A stretch of DNA of 64,000 nt, taken from NCBI GenBank assembly GCA_903632075.3, contig CAHIKZ030005577.1, positions 2,619,001 to 2,683,000 of the forward strand, written 5' to 3'. The notes beneath the pieces are model-generated. The model was not told where the DNA came from. It was given only the letters and a program-made list of their open reading frames with translations, and did no database searches. The DNA comes from Acanthosepion pharaonis (taxonomy: Eukaryota; Mollusca; Cephalopoda; Sepiida; Sepiidae). Below are positions 33,718-45,636 of the stretch, piece after piece. How positions within the stretch are numbered: the stretch's first letter is position 1; each line of letters starts with the position of its first letter. The position numbers and the translations under genes are program-made.

Positions 33718-34402
33718 CTAGCAGTAGAGCCCAGCATTGCCCGGGGATGTAACAGTAAGAGATAGATCAAGTATCGACCATCATAAAGACTGAAAAATAA
33801 AATTGACAAAGATCATTGTTTAAGGTTGACGGACACACATGTCTTAATTAGTTTTAGTTTTATTTATTTATTTATTTTTTTTTTATGAATTGGTCAAACC
33901 CAAACTCAAACAAAAACATTGTTTTCAATCGTTATGAGTCTACCGATTGAATAGAATTTTCTTATAAACAATTCTCTTGTAAATGGAATTTTTAAAGCAT
34001 TCTGAATGTAAAAATAAAGAAAAAAGACAATAAGAAACACTACCTGCCAAAAAAAAGTGAAGTTTTGTTGAAATCGGTTGAAAAATGTAGGAAATCCAAT
34101 CCCATATATAAACGAACACACACACACAGACACAGAAACAATCAACCTGGGTTTTATAATAAGTATAACTCGATATGAGTTGTCCCCCTTTCATTAATGC
34201 CTCTTAATCGTGTTTTCAAATTGATTTCGTGCTAAAACAATTGTGTTTTTCCAATTTTTGGCACTGTCAGAACCACCGCAATGTAATTTTATGTAGTCCT
34301 GTGAAGTTTTGTTGAAATTGGTTGAAAAATGTAGGAAATCTGATCCAATATATAAATATACAGACACACACACACACAATCTGCGTTTTATAATAAGTAA
34401 GA
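33718..34402 (-). mobile_element. Non-autonomous Helitron, full length
   Basis: 685 bp and very similar to 3267-3952 along its whole length. On the reverse strand it starts TCTTACTTATTATAAAACGC and ends with hairpin CCCGGGCAATGCTGGG and CTAG. It sits between host A (33717) and T (34403). It lacks the small duplication around TATAACTCGATAT present in the first copy. Confidence 0.9.
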
Positions 34403-34529
34403 TGATTTAGAAAAAGATATTATCAGATGTATGGATCAAGATTTTTAATGTTTTCTTGAAAAAATTTACATTTTATTGCTTTGTATTTTTCTATTATTAA
34501 ATAGTTGCTGATTTTTACAAATATGTAAT

Positions 34530-34850
34530 TGGTAGAGTAATGGATAGCGGTTCAGATTGAGGAATTGGAGAGTCGAGTTCGAATTCCAGTTGAATCCATT
34601 ACATTCACTTATGTACTAATACCCTTGGGAAAGGTATGAATCCTCTTCTTCTCACCCCCTGCTATGGGTAAATAGCAGAACAGACCAGGTTCTATAGCTT
34701 TGGATGGCAACTGGTATACCACAGAATGAAATGGCAACCTACTGCGGGAAAAAAAATCTGCCTCGTCAGTCATATATCGAAAGATACATGATCACCTAAT
34801 CATGTACCATGTATGGCACATGACTGACTGACTGAATCCAATTGAATTTC
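34530..34850 (+). mobile_element. tRNA-derived SINE, forward strand
   Basis: The head has the A-box-like GTAATGGATAGCGG and the B-box-like GAGTTCGAATTCC. The body follows (CTAATACCCTTGGGAAAGG, TGCTATGGGTAAATAGCAGA), then CCTACTGCGGGAAAAAAAA and CTGCCTCG, with a GACTGACTGACTG short repeat near the 3' end. It matches the reverse copy at 16755-17055. Pol III promoter boxes and a conserved body support a SINE. Confidence 0.82.
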
Positions 34851-35614
34851 TTGCTTCACTAATAATATTAATACTTGTCTCATTATTTTTGTTGTCTCTT
34901 ATTTTATAATTTAATAGGGGAACATAATTAGTTGTTGATTTGTAACCTTTTATAAGAAATATATGGCGAATATAATGATCCAAGTAAAGTTTCCCATTTC
35001 ATTGATAATACGAATACATGTTCCTTTATATTTATCCTCTGTTCTTTTCTAATTTAAGCGGGGAATGTATTTAATTCTTGTAGATCTTGTATTATTTATC
35101 TTGATTCTTTGTTTAAAAAATATCTTCGGGATACACCCAAAGAAAATTCAGAAAAATAATTTCTGATGTCATTTCTAGGTTAATTCAACTCTGATGGAGT
35201 CACGCTGTTTGTAAATGTCCAAGAGCTGTGCATATTTTATAGGTATGGCCATGTTTTCTAAATTTTTATGGTAATGTTCGGTATTCTTTAAAACTTTCAT
35301 CAACAGGGCCGGTGTTCTTCATTGCTGAAAATATCAAATCTTAAACCTAAAATTTTATCAAGTCAGGGTGAAATTGAATGTTTTAAAAATACAGAGAAAT
35401 AAAACATTTTCTACTCTTGCACTTTGCTTGTAAATCTCTAAAAGATTCTTTTTCCTGAAAGGGCATTAAAACTATATCGAGCATGTTATGAATAGACAGC
35501 TGTTAAATTTGACATCAAAGATCTCAGCAGAATTTTAAAAAATTAAATGGAGAATTTATGATTGTAAAAAGGGGAATAACTCTGTAATAAGACATGGAAA
35601 TAAATAAACACTAC
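34851..35614. other. Intergenic, nothing recognised
   Basis: AT-rich sequence with no supported feature. Confidence 0.5.
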
Positions 35615-35935
35615 AATATAACAGCAACTGGCCAAATGGTTAGAATGTTGCCTTTCTGTCCATGAGGGCCAGGTTAGAATCTCACTATGGTTGATTTATT
35701 AGGAAGGTGACTTCTTGATGTTATTGGCCTGTGGAGATGATCTCAATGTGTGGAACCTTTTTAGAACCCATGAAAACCCAATCCTTTTGAGTGAAATTGG
35801 GTTGACGGAACTGTTTGGAGATTATCAATGTTTGTGCTAGCACAAAGTCACAAGTCATCGTGACCGAGCTTTTAAGCTTACTGGCCTTGTTCAGGCAATT
35901 GAGCATGTCACATTACAGACTAGAAACTGTAGTTA
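35615..35935 (+). mobile_element. tRNA-derived SINE of another family
   Basis: Starts with a tRNA-like head: A-box-like CTGGCCAAATGGTTAGAATG and B-box-like CCAGGTTAGAATCTCAC. It continues TGGTTGATTTATTAGGAAGG, the same junction seen at 56905-56935. The non-tRNA body contains ACCCAATCC...GGGTTGACGG inverted words and CACAAAGTCACAAGTC. Pol III-like boxes and a second copy support a SINE. Confidence 0.7.
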
Positions 35936-38718
35936 AGATCTATTAAGTGCATTTGCAGGTTGACTCAATAAATGTTGATCAAATACAAATGTGCCTAAGC
36001 AGGTGTCTGCAACAGGGATTGGGTCATCACTTTTGTAGGGGTATACTCGATGACAACAAGCTGGCCAAGTACTGAAAAGTTACATTATAAAAAAATCTAT
36101 TTGTACTATTTTAAAAATGTTGGCAGTGAATAAATATTTAATCATCTAGGTTGTTTGTTTTTGTTTTTTAATACACGTTCTTTTGAGAAAAGTATATTTT
36201 TTATGAAGGCCAGGCGTTTTTTTCTTTTGTGTGTGTGTGAGAGAGAGAGAATTTCTTTTTCGGCCCAGCAGTTAAAGCCAGTCAAAATTGTAAGGGCTTC
36301 ATTTCCAATTTATGGAAAATTATTTTTTGTAGCACTTCAGTTTCAATTTCATCAATCTTCAAATGAGAATAGTTTAAAAAAAATTGGTATGACTGGATGT
36401 AGTTTAAAAATATTTTGACATCAAGCAGGTAAGAAAATAATAAGAAAAGAAAAATAATTAAACTCAAAAATATAATTTAACTAGTTTTTTTATTTTTTTT
36501 TTATTAATTTTAACTTTTAATGTCGCATAAAAAATAAAATTAATTATAAGTTTCATAAAAGGGCATTACAAAAAAAAATATTAATTTATTTGTAAAGCAT
36601 AACCAAAAAAAAAAAAAAACAATTACTAGATTTGATCCTTTGTATTTTTTTACAATTTTATGCGTGCTTTGTGATGACAGCAACCCCAAAAAAAACTGAC
36701 GTTCTTTGTGGGTGACAGTAAAAGACTATTATTGACCTGTGACCTTGAGAAAACCACGTGGGTTACAGTGCATAAATATACGTTATTTCTTATGAATTTT
36801 TTTTTTTTTTTTCACAAACATTTACCGAAATCTGTTAATTGATTCCGAAACTTACTAATTTTCTTTGAAATAAATCTCTTGTACAAATATTGGATTTTTA
36901 AGAGGTTTTTAATTTTGTTGTTTTCACTTTTTCTCAATAACGAAATTTTATTAAAGAAAAAAAAAGAAAAAGATTAAGCTGGTTAGACAAACTACTTTTG
37001 AGCAAGGAACAAATTCTTCTTTACACCGGTTATTGCTATTCTTTTTCTATTCAGAAACTACATGTTTTCTGTTTTCAATTTTTTTTTAATTACTTTAAAA
37101 ATAGTAAGTTTTATTGATTATAAAATATTCTAGAGATTGGAGAAGCAATATCAAGTCTAGCAACAATATCAACTTAATCCTGTTTGTTTTTGTATGAAAA
37201 AGTCTCTAGATTCACCCCAAAAAGGTAAGTTCACGGACTACTAAAGAAACAAAAAATGCAATCTAAATAACCTTCTTTGAACTTAACGTTTGATTTTATT
37301 TGTAAGATAATAGCCGAAAGCTTATGCAAATTGAAAGAAAAATTAATTTCTGTATATAAATCAAGATTCCAGACATTTTTAAAACATTGTCACGTTTTCT
37401 CGAACCGCCATTGGCATATAGAATATTGTTAAGAAGTGTAAATAAATTTATGAATCTCTTTAATTTTTTAGCTTTATTTATGAAGATGCTTTTTGCGAAA
37501 ACGTTATAAAAACTTGCTAATACATTTTAAATTTATTATCGTTGCCTCGATTATTTTCTGAATTGTCATGTATGTATTTTTTTAGTGGGAATTATTTTTT
37601 TTTTAAATCGTCACGTTGCGGTTTATACACAAAAAATTCCAAATATTTTAAAAAATATTGTGGGCTTTTTTTGAATTGTAATTTAAGTAGATACCATCAC
37701 TAACTCGCTAAACAATTCGTATCCCATGATGAAAATGTACGCTAAACTTAATAAAAAAAAAAGTAGTTTTTTATCGTCAAAAATTTTGACGATAAAAAAA
37801 ACTATGTTTTTGACTCAAAATCTTTGTTATTATTTTTTAAGAAGCGGAAAGAGAAAAGGATTATTTAAAAAAAAAAAAAAAATCTTTTTCATCCTTTTGA
37901 TTCGAAATTTTGATTAAAAATCTTGTTTTTCTTGCGTTACTGGGAAGACCAAAGATTTGTATAGGAAATTTTAGCGTTTTTTTTTTTTTTTTTTTTTTTT
38001 TTTCTCAATGAAAAAAAAACATTGATTTCGAAATTCTTGCAAAAATCAAATAATCGTTGGATTTTAATGTAATTTTCAGGACTTATTCACAAAATGAATG
38101 AAGTTATTTTAAAAAGGTTTTAGTTTAGAAAATCTTCGTAAAAATAGTTTTTTTACTCCCACCATCTCATTTTACATGAAGCCAAAATAACAAAAATTCT
38201 GTAAAATATCAAATTACTTAGAATATTTTCTTAAAATTTTTAGATTACTGGGTAGTTTAAAAAATTATATAAGGCGTTCACATTGTATTTGTCAATTTTT
38301 ACAGTTCTGTGATCTTTCCTTAAAAATTTCAAACATTAAGTTATCAAAAAATCTGTCAACACTTCATGAAAACATCCATCTCCATGTTCAATCAATGTGT
38401 TTCTGTAATATTTTTAAAAAAATGTAAGTAATATTTTTTTTTTCATTCAGATTAATTAAACTATCAGTTAATATTATTCAAAGTTTCTGAAAAGTATATT
38501 TTATTTTTGAAAGATTTTTTTAATAAAGAGAATTGTGCTGACAAATTTGTCAATGTGACCAATTTTAGCAATTAAAGAAAACAAATCATTCCAGTCAATT
38601 TAAATTAGTTTTTAAATACAGCAAAGTATTTTTAGCTCATTGGTTATATTAAATTTAATCTATTAGTTTGAAATTAAAACTGAAATAAAAGATTCAAGAA
38701 AGATTTTTTGTTAATTTG
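35936..38718 (+). repeat. AT-rich dispersed family, longest ordered run of modules
   Basis: Modules in order: 36830-37250 (like 17070-17530; CTTACTAATTTTCTTTGAAA, ACACCGGTTATTGC), 37270-37430 (like 17560-17700), about 37740-38300 (like 18240-18930), then 38310-38718 (like 5030-5530). This is the best view of a unit of roughly 1.9 kb. A palindrome at about 37766-37806 joins two TTTTATCGTCAAAA words head to head. The TIR element at 38719 interrupts the unit. No coding sequence is seen. Confidence 0.65.
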
Positions 38719-39983
38719 CAGTGTAACACCCGCACTCAGTTTGCATTAAAAAGTTTCCAAAATACTTACATTTATATTCTACATGGTCCATGTGAATCTG
38801 ACTTGATAAATTTGATAAAATCTACCATTTTGGAATTATCGTCAGTGAAATTTGGGATTCAATGATGTCACTGGCGGCAACCATTACTCACATTGTTTGC
38901 ATACATTCACTGCGGAAAGCTAAACACAGAAGACTACGGAAAGCTAAGCTCAAAACTGATGTTTCTTTTCTAAATTTGTCGCAATTACTGCACACGAGAA
39001 CTATTTACAGAGACAAGCTCAGTTTGCACAATGATAGCTATTCTGCAGCGAATGTATACAAACAGCCCCGGTAAGGGCTGCCCGTGACACGAATGAATCC
39101 AAACTTTCAGTGTTGATAACTCCAAAATGGTAGATTTTATCAAACCAGATTTGCATAGGGCATGTACAATCTCTATCTATAAAAGGCAGGATGTGTGTGT
39201 GTGTGTAACGAATGTATGGCCGCAATTTTCGACAGATTTGCACCAAAATTTACATGCACATGCTCCAAGTTAGCGGGAAGGCCAAGACCGACTTTGCATT
39301 TCCCAACTTCCCTCGTGGAAATAATCATTTTTTTTTTCATTTCTATGGCAGTTTTCATGTAGTTTGCGGCCATTTTGTACTGGCCAGAGTGAGAGCCAAT
39401 AGCTGGCTGCCACGAATAGGCAGGAAGATTCTATTGGCCAGCGTGAGAGCCAACAGCTGACTGACACGAATGTTAACTAGCATACCAAAAAAATTGATAG
39501 CTGCATTTGTCACAAGTGGGAAAAATTTAAATCTGCATGGCACTTTACTCCAGTTGGCTCATTTGCTTGCTTAAACTCAACATTGATTCTGATTCCACAG
39601 AACTGGGTTGGGTGTGAAAAAGTATTTGTTGTTAACATTCTTTTTTCATTCAGTTTTTCCAGTTGCAAGTCCTTTTTTAAAGCTGATCGTTTTGTGCTCA
39701 TTTTGTTTAGTTCTTTTTTCGTAACAGATTTAATGTTTAGTATAGAGCTTAGAAAAAATTTGCAAGAAGTAAGGCATGTAGCAACATCAGCACGGCAAAG
39801 GGCACTCCTTTAAAGGTAAGGAAGGGCAAAAATATTTTAAGTCAAGTGATAGCGATTGCTGTATGAGTCGTATGATTTTTGAATCAAACACGGGCAATGC
39901 CTGGCCATGCTGCTAGTTACACATAAATGTAAGAATTCTGGAAATTTTTAATGTGATCTGAGTGTGGGTGTTACACTGCAAAT
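38719..39983. mobile_element. Long terminal-inverted-repeat element, split by a Helitron
   Basis: Left arm about 38715-38870, right arm about 39085-39985. Both outer ends read GCAGTGTAACACCC inwards, and the arms also share TAAAATCTACCATTTTGGA near their inner ends. The right arm is interrupted at 39170-39916 by a Helitron; removing it restores the match. The remaining centre of about 220 bp has no transposase coding. This is a non-autonomous DNA transposon with arms of about 150 bp; superfamily and target duplication are not clear. Confidence 0.8.
39170..39916 (+). mobile_element. Non-autonomous Helitron nested in the TIR element
   Basis: Begins TCTCTATCTATAAAAGGCAG with a TG run, and ends with hairpin GGGCAATGCC and then GCTGCTAG before host T. 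Flanking bases are A and T as expected. Its interior is unrelated to the other three Helitrons, so it is another family. A direct repeat of about 40 bp inside (GGCCAG.GTGAGAGCCAA near 39382 and 39436) was noted. It carries no helicase gene. Confidence 0.85.
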
Positions 39984-41157
39984 TTACTGATTTTTTTTTA
40001 TTTTCAAAATACATTTTACACCTTAGGTATGGTTCTTTTTTTTTCTTTTGAGTTACCTAACTAAGCCTAATATAGCATAATAAAGTAGTACTGCTATCTC
40101 ATGACAATCTTTTGATCTTTTGACAAGTACACTCCAGGCCACAACTGGATCACTGTAGATGAACTTGTGTTACTACTTTATTTAATAGGTAGCACCACAA
40201 ACTTTCTAAAAAAAAAAAAAAAAAAATCCTGATAAACACAATTGACATGATTTAAATGACTTCTTTTGAATATAATTTTTTGTAACTGAAGCTAATTTGA
40301 ATTAAAAGAAATATTAATTTCTGTATACAAATAAACTTTTTAGGCATTTTTAAAACATTGGCAACTTTTTGGATCACTTATCAATTCATTGAACAACAAT
40401 TGTATGTACAAAAATGTAAAAATTAAATTTAAAATTCTCTTTAAAATCCAATATTTCTCTTAGAAATGTGTTTCAAGCTCTATTAGTAAATTTTAGGATT
40501 AATTAATTGGATTTTCTCAAAGTAATGTTTACCTTTTACTCAAAATGAAATGAAAATTTTATCTACATATGGTTGCCTGTGTCATAAAAAGATGAAAGAA
40601 AAATAATGTAATTCAACCTGTGTCTGAAAATGTGCCTAAAAAAATGTAAAAATAAAACAAAGTAATACAAAAGATGAAGAATTTATCCTTTATGTTTAAA
40701 AGTACATTTTCTTTGACTTTATATAATGAATAGTTTAAAAATATAATTTTTTATTCTATACACTTTGATTAAACTTAGTTTAATGAATAAATTTTAAGGC
40801 TCTACCTAAACAAACATATGAGTAAATGTAAGTTGTGTTAGATGAATGTGGAAAGAAAAAACATTTGTTTTAAGAGTAAATTTTAGAAAAATGACAGTAA
40901 AACATCTTTTTTTATGTGAATGAAATAGTTTCATCATTATTCTGGAAATTTTCTTGGTGGCAAGGGGAACAAATGATGAGAAAAATAATACAAAGGTTTG
41001 CTTTTAAAATAATAAAAATTTAAAATAACATCTGACATTTAATCAAAGAAGTAAATATTGATTATTCTTGTATACAAAAATCTGTAGATGCAGAAAAACG
41101 CCAAGACACAAAAAAAAAATTCACCTGTACTGATGGTTGGGATAACAGTGCTTTCTC
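39984..41157. other. AT-rich intergenic with faint dispersed-family traces
   Basis: About 40270-40520 resembles the module at 17560-17770 (ATTAATTTCTGTAT, AAATCCAATATTTCTC). Nothing else is recognised. Confidence 0.45.
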
Positions 41158-41490
41158 AGACACAAAACTGACTGTATGGGAGATATGGAATTAATATCAA
41201 AAAGCTCCTCTGATATTGAATAGTAGTCAAGGTGTGATATCACAATTATGTCCTTTTTGTACATCTATACCAAAATAATCTAAAAAGTTGCTAAAAGGAA
41301 AAAATAAAATATAACAGTGTTTATAAGAGACAAAACTGACTGAATGGGAAATATGAAATTAGATTAATATGATAATACTCTTCCAATATTGAATAGTAGG
41401 TCATTGTAGTGAGACATCAGAATTATGTCCTTATTGTATGTTCATACCCAAAATAATCTAACAGTTGCTAAATGGAAAAGATAATTTTTT
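41158..41490 (+). repeat. Tandem duplication, period 168 bp
   Basis: ACAAAACTGACTG recurs at 41162 and 41330. The two units match over most of their length (shared: ATATTGAATAGTAG, AATTATGTCCTT, CCAAAATAATCTAA). Moderate divergence suggests an older duplication. Confidence 0.85.
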
Positions 41491-43033
41491 TTCCTTTTGT
41501 TAGTGTAAGAAATTCAAAATTGTTTAGTCAACATTTCATAAAGTTTAAATGACTCAAAAATGACATTAAAATGACTCAAAAATGACATTAAACTTAAATT
41601 TTTTATTCTTCAGACATGTTTTTATGTACTAAAAGAAACTCTTGTGTTGAACAGTAACAGGATGAATTTCAAAATTGCCTTGAAAGATTATAATTTGTTA
41701 CAAAATAAATATTAAGTATAGTTTTTCTCTATTCTGAAAGAAAATAAAGATTTATTAATCTATGCAAACATCAATTATCAAAAAAAAATTCTTTGGAGTT
41801 TTATTTTTTAAATATTAAGTGCAGTTTTTTCTGTTAAATCTGAAAGAAAATATTTTATTAAATTATGCAAGCAACAATTTGAAAAAAAAATTATTTCTTG
41901 AGTTTTATTGAATTATTTTTGGTAAGATATGGGGGCAAATTTTCCTTATATATTTACACTTGATATTGCATAAATCTTTTACTGAAATAATACGTAGGGT
42001 AAGTCAAAAATTATCTGCACTTTCATAGTACTTGGAATTATTGATTAGAGTGCGAGTAATTTTTGACTTTCTCTCATATCTTCAGGAATTTTCCTTTATG
42101 TAACTGAAAAAAATTTAAAGGATCCAAGTTAAAAAGTATTCATGAGATATCAAGAGACTGTGTGTGTGTGTGTAGAAGGCAAGCATACTCCAAGATTTTC
42201 ACGTTTTTTAATAAAATATTCAGTAAAAATTTAACTCAATACTGAATAAGTCCGGAAAATTTGATTTGAATCTGGTTATGCCTTGATTTTTGGCAAATAC
42301 TTTAAAATAGTGTTTAGCCATATTTTGATTTCATTTTTCCCCTACAAATTTAAGGTCCTATATTAATGGCAGAAATATAAGACTTTAAAATTTCCAAGAT
42401 TCTGAATTGTATGAATAATATTTGACATTATTACATAAAAAAAAATCATTTGATTTTAACACAAAGATATTGACTATAAAATTTTGTTCTTATGTTTTTG
42501 GCAATTTTTGCAGGTACCTATTTAAAATTAACCTGTAAAAAAAAAGAAAAATTATTTTGCAGCTTTAAATAAAAATGTAAGGTATTTTCTTAAAGTAAAA
42601 ATAAAAAAATTCACTTCTGGCCGGTTTGATTAGCAAATTTGATGGAGACATGCAAAAGAGAAATTAACATACTTTAAAAGTTTCTTTAAAATCCAAAGAC
42701 ATTTGTTTCGTTGGAAAATGTTAAATCTAAGCATTAAATAGATTTTGTAAAAATATTACTTTTGGCAAAGAATACATTTTCCCCACCAGCACTTGTCAGC
42801 ATATTCAAAGATCACAGCACTTGTCAATACATTCAAAGATCAAACAACTTTTTTCTTAGAAACCTGATCCTACTTCACAAAATTTCTGCCAAAAATAAAT
42901 TCAAATATGGAAGGTCAAAACTTCCACAATCTTGAAACTTGTTTTGTTTGAAGAAGAAAACAAGCTCATGAACATTTAAACTTTATGAAATGTTGACTAA
43001 ACAATTTTGAATTTCTTACACTAACAAAAGGAA
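41491..43033. mobile_element. 1.54-kb segment bounded by a perfect 61-bp inverted repeat
   Basis: The arm at 41491-41551 (TTCCTTTTGTTAGTGTAAGA... to ...TAAATG) is the exact reverse complement of 42973-43033. Everything just inside and just outside is unrelated. The interior is non-coding and AT-rich, with dispersed-family traces at about 42600-42840. A perfect inverted repeat in otherwise diverged sequence means the arms arose recently or are being corrected. A DNA transposon with no coding capacity is the simplest model, but no target duplication is evident. Confidence 0.7.
42001..42069. repeat. Short inverted-repeat element (mini-MITE)
   Basis: 21-base arms (AAGTCAAAAATTATCTGCACT on the left, its near complement on the right) with three mismatches and a 27-base centre. 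It resembles a minimal Tc1/mariner derivative. It sits inside the 61-bp inverted-repeat segment. Confidence 0.7.
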
Positions 43034-43159
43034 TCAACAGAAAATATTTTAAAAAATACTCAAATGATATGCATTACAATTATTTTTTCTCAGTTATTAA
43101 TGTCAAAATATCTCCATGCAGGCAACAATGTCTTTTTAATTATTATATGAAAATTTATC

Positions 43160-43750
43160 AAAAAACAGAGAATTACCCATTCCAACATCCTCAAATCTGA
43201 TAGAAATCTGCTTTGGTTTTACATGTCAGCCAGAATAAAATTATCTCCTATTTCTCATTTTATTTGCTGAGGATTTGCATTGTACAATTGGTTTCAGTCA
43301 GAATAGATCGTATAATGTGTCAGATTTAAAAACTAATTCATCAGTTTTTCTGTCTGCATCTTTTTTTGTGTTTAAAAGTCTAGTTGATCACAAATCCTTT
43401 CAGAATAACAAATTACATATTTTTGTTTGATCAACCAATAATACAATAGCGAATTGTTTTGGAGACTTTCAGAGCAACTTTAAGAAAATATTTGAACAAT
43501 GCATTTTTTATTAACCAATTTTGTAATCCTACATAATGTGTTTTCTTCCAAAATTGCTCAGTTTATTTATTTATTTTGCAGTTTGCATCTCTGAGAATAC
43601 CTGAAAACTATAACAAATATTCATGGGAAAAAGAAGCATTGTCAACTTTGAAATTCATGGATTACTAGTTAACTTTACGTTCACACAGGTTCACATATAA
43701 CAGAACACACATAGAGGACAATCCATTTCCTGTGAGGAGTTACATTTCCC
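43160..43750 (+). promoter_or_regulatory. Intron end, acceptor and exon head of ZNF-C
   Basis: About 43180-43300 is a diverged satellite monomer as in the ZNF-B intron. A pyrimidine tract ending TTTTGCAG gives an acceptor at 43581, and the head TTTGCATCTCTGAGAATACC follows. Here the ATG of the upstream ORF is lost (ATAACAAATATTCATGG). The finger frame is closed by a TGA about 18 bases before the start codon, so translation cannot begin further up in this exon. No copy of the exon-1 promoter block was found upstream in the window. Confidence 0.65.
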
Positions 43751-44974
43751 ATGAATTCAAATCTTAAAACACAAGTGGTACAACAGACTGGAAAGAAACC
43801 ATTCCACTGTGACATATGTGGAGTAGGTTTTTCCTTTAAATCATCAATCAAAAATCACATGTTAATACACAGTGGAGAGAAACCTTTCCACTGTGAAATC
43901 TGTGGATATAAGTCTTCCCAAAATTCAAATCTCAAAACTCACATGTTAAAACACACCGGAAGGAAATGTTTTAGCTGTGAAATATGTGAATTTAAGTCTT
44001 CTCATAATTCATCTCTCAAAAGACACATGTATACACACACTGGAGAGAAACCATTCCACTGTGAAATATGTGGATTTATGTTTTCCCAAAATGCAAGTCT
44101 CAAACAACACATGTATACGCACACTGGAGAGAAACGTTTCCATTGTAATATCTGTGGATTTAAATCTTCTCAAATTTCAAATCTCAAAAAGCACATGTTA
44201 ACACACACTGGAGAAAAACCATTCCATTGTGATATCTGTGGATCTAAGTTTGCCCAAAATTCTCATCTCAAAATGCACATGTTAACTCACACAGGAGAAA
44301 AACGTTTCCACTGTGAAATCTGTGGATTTAAGTGTTCCCAAAATTCATCTCTTAAAAAACACATGTTAACACATAGTGGAGAGAAACGTTTCCACTGTAC
44401 AGTCTGTGGATTTAAGTGTTCCCTAAATGCATCTCTCAAAAAACATATGTTAACACACACTGGAGAGAAAGCATTCCACTGTGAAATCTGTGGAGTAAGT
44501 TTTTCCTTAAAATCATCTCTCAAAACACACATGTATACACACACTGGAGAGAAACCCTTCCACTGTGAAATCTGTGGATTTAAATTTTCCCAAAATTCAC
44601 ATCTCAAACGGCACATGTATAAACATACAGGAGAGAAACCTTTCCAATGTGAAATCTGTGGATTTAGGTTTACACGAAATTCATTTCTCAAAACACACAT
44701 GTTAACACACACTGGGGAGAAACCTTTCCACTGTGAATTCTGTGAACTTAGGTTTACCAGAGATTCATCTCTCAAAACACACATGTTAACACACACTGGA
44801 GAGAAACGTTTCCACTGTGAAATTTGTGGTTTTAAGTGTTCCCTAAATTCAACTCTCAAAACACACATGTTTACGCACACTGGAGAGAAACCATTCCACT
44901 GTGAAATTTGTGGAGTAAGCTGTTCCCAATATTCAAATCTCAAACGACACAAGTTAACACACACTGGCAAATGA
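43751..44974 (+). CDS. C2H2 zinc-finger protein with 14 fingers (ZNF-C)
   Basis: A predicted nuclear, sequence-specific DNA-binding protein of 407 residues: a 16-residue half finger (MNSNLKTQVVQQTGKK), then 14 complete 28-residue C2H2 fingers joined by HTGEK-type linkers, ending right after the last linker (THTGK). All metal-binding Cys and His are intact. Finger 2 is followed by TGRK and fingers 1 and 7 by SGEK. Two GVSFSLKSS/GVGFSFKSS fingers (9 and 1) mark an internal duplication. It has the same framework as ZNF-B with different contact residues, so a paralogue with a different target is likely. No effector domain is visible. The single exon and clean frame suggest selection, but expression is unproven. 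Confidence 0.93.
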   Translation: MNSNLKTQVVQQTGKKPFHCDICGVGFSFKSSIKNHMLIHSGEKPFHCEICGYKSSQNSNLKTHMLKHTGRKCFSCEICEFKSSHNSSLKRHMYTHTGEKPFHCEICGFMFSQNASLKQHMYTHTGEKRFHCNICGFKSSQISNLKKHMLTHTGEKPFHCDICGSKFAQNSHLKMHMLTHTGEKRFHCEICGFKCSQNSSLKKHMLTHSGEKRFHCTVCGFKCSLNASLKKHMLTHTGEKAFHCEICGVSFSLKSSLKTHMYTHTGEKPFHCEICGFKFSQNSHLKRHMYKHTGEKPFQCEICGFRFTRNSFLKTHMLTHTGEKPFHCEFCELRFTRDSSLKTHMLTHTGEKRFHCEICGFKCSLNSTLKTHMFTHTGEKPFHCEICGVSCSQYSNLKRHKLTHTGK

Positions 44975-45636
44975 CTTTTCCAATGATAAATTTTAAGGAT
45001 TATTTTTTTCACTACATTCTCATCTCAGGTTTTGGCGCCAGTTAGAGCTGAAAATGTCATAACTTTTTAATTCCTAACTATTGGAAAGAAAACCTTGTAG
45101 GGGAGACAAACAAGGAAGTTACCTGACCAGATAGTCCAACCACCAGGAAACATCTATGATACGCCAAGAAGTTGTATAAAATCCCTGAATATTTAAAAGA
45201 TTATGTTCAAAATTTGGACAACATGGTAAGTCCCACTATAGAGTTTGTGTTTCTGCAAATTATCTATGCCCAATATTTATGTCAGTTATTACTTCAAATG
45301 ATTCTATAAAATAGCATGTGACCATGGAAAGTGAAATAGTCTCTAAAAATGAATAATACATAATTAACTGGAAGGTTAAACACTTGTTGGAAGTCGGTGG
45401 GTGTCAACAGTATTAAAAATTACAATGAATCATATATGGCTCAGTTTGTTCCTAAAGGGATAGATTAATAGATTAAAGCCTGGAATAGATTAATAGATTA
45501 TAATGAAACTTCCTTCCCCACTGCATAGAAAGAGGAAGGTTTTTTTTTTCTTTTTTTTTTTTTTTTAAAGCTTTTCATCCCAAGCAAGGTGGTAGTGCCA
45601 CTGGCATGCAAAGGGTTACAGATGGTCGGAGGAAGA
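44975..45636. other. Downstream of ZNF-C, no recognised feature
   Basis: Holds the presumed 3'UTR of ZNF-C. Unlike the relic at 50.1 kb it does not resemble the ZNF-B 3'UTR. A T-rich run lies near 45540-45566. Confidence 0.4.

Noticed and set aside
44287..45012. 241-codon reverse-strand open frame over ZNF-C
   Set aside because: Antisense shadow of the finger array. Repeating the same 84 bases keeps a reverse frame open, and the translation is a monotonous 28-residue repeat.
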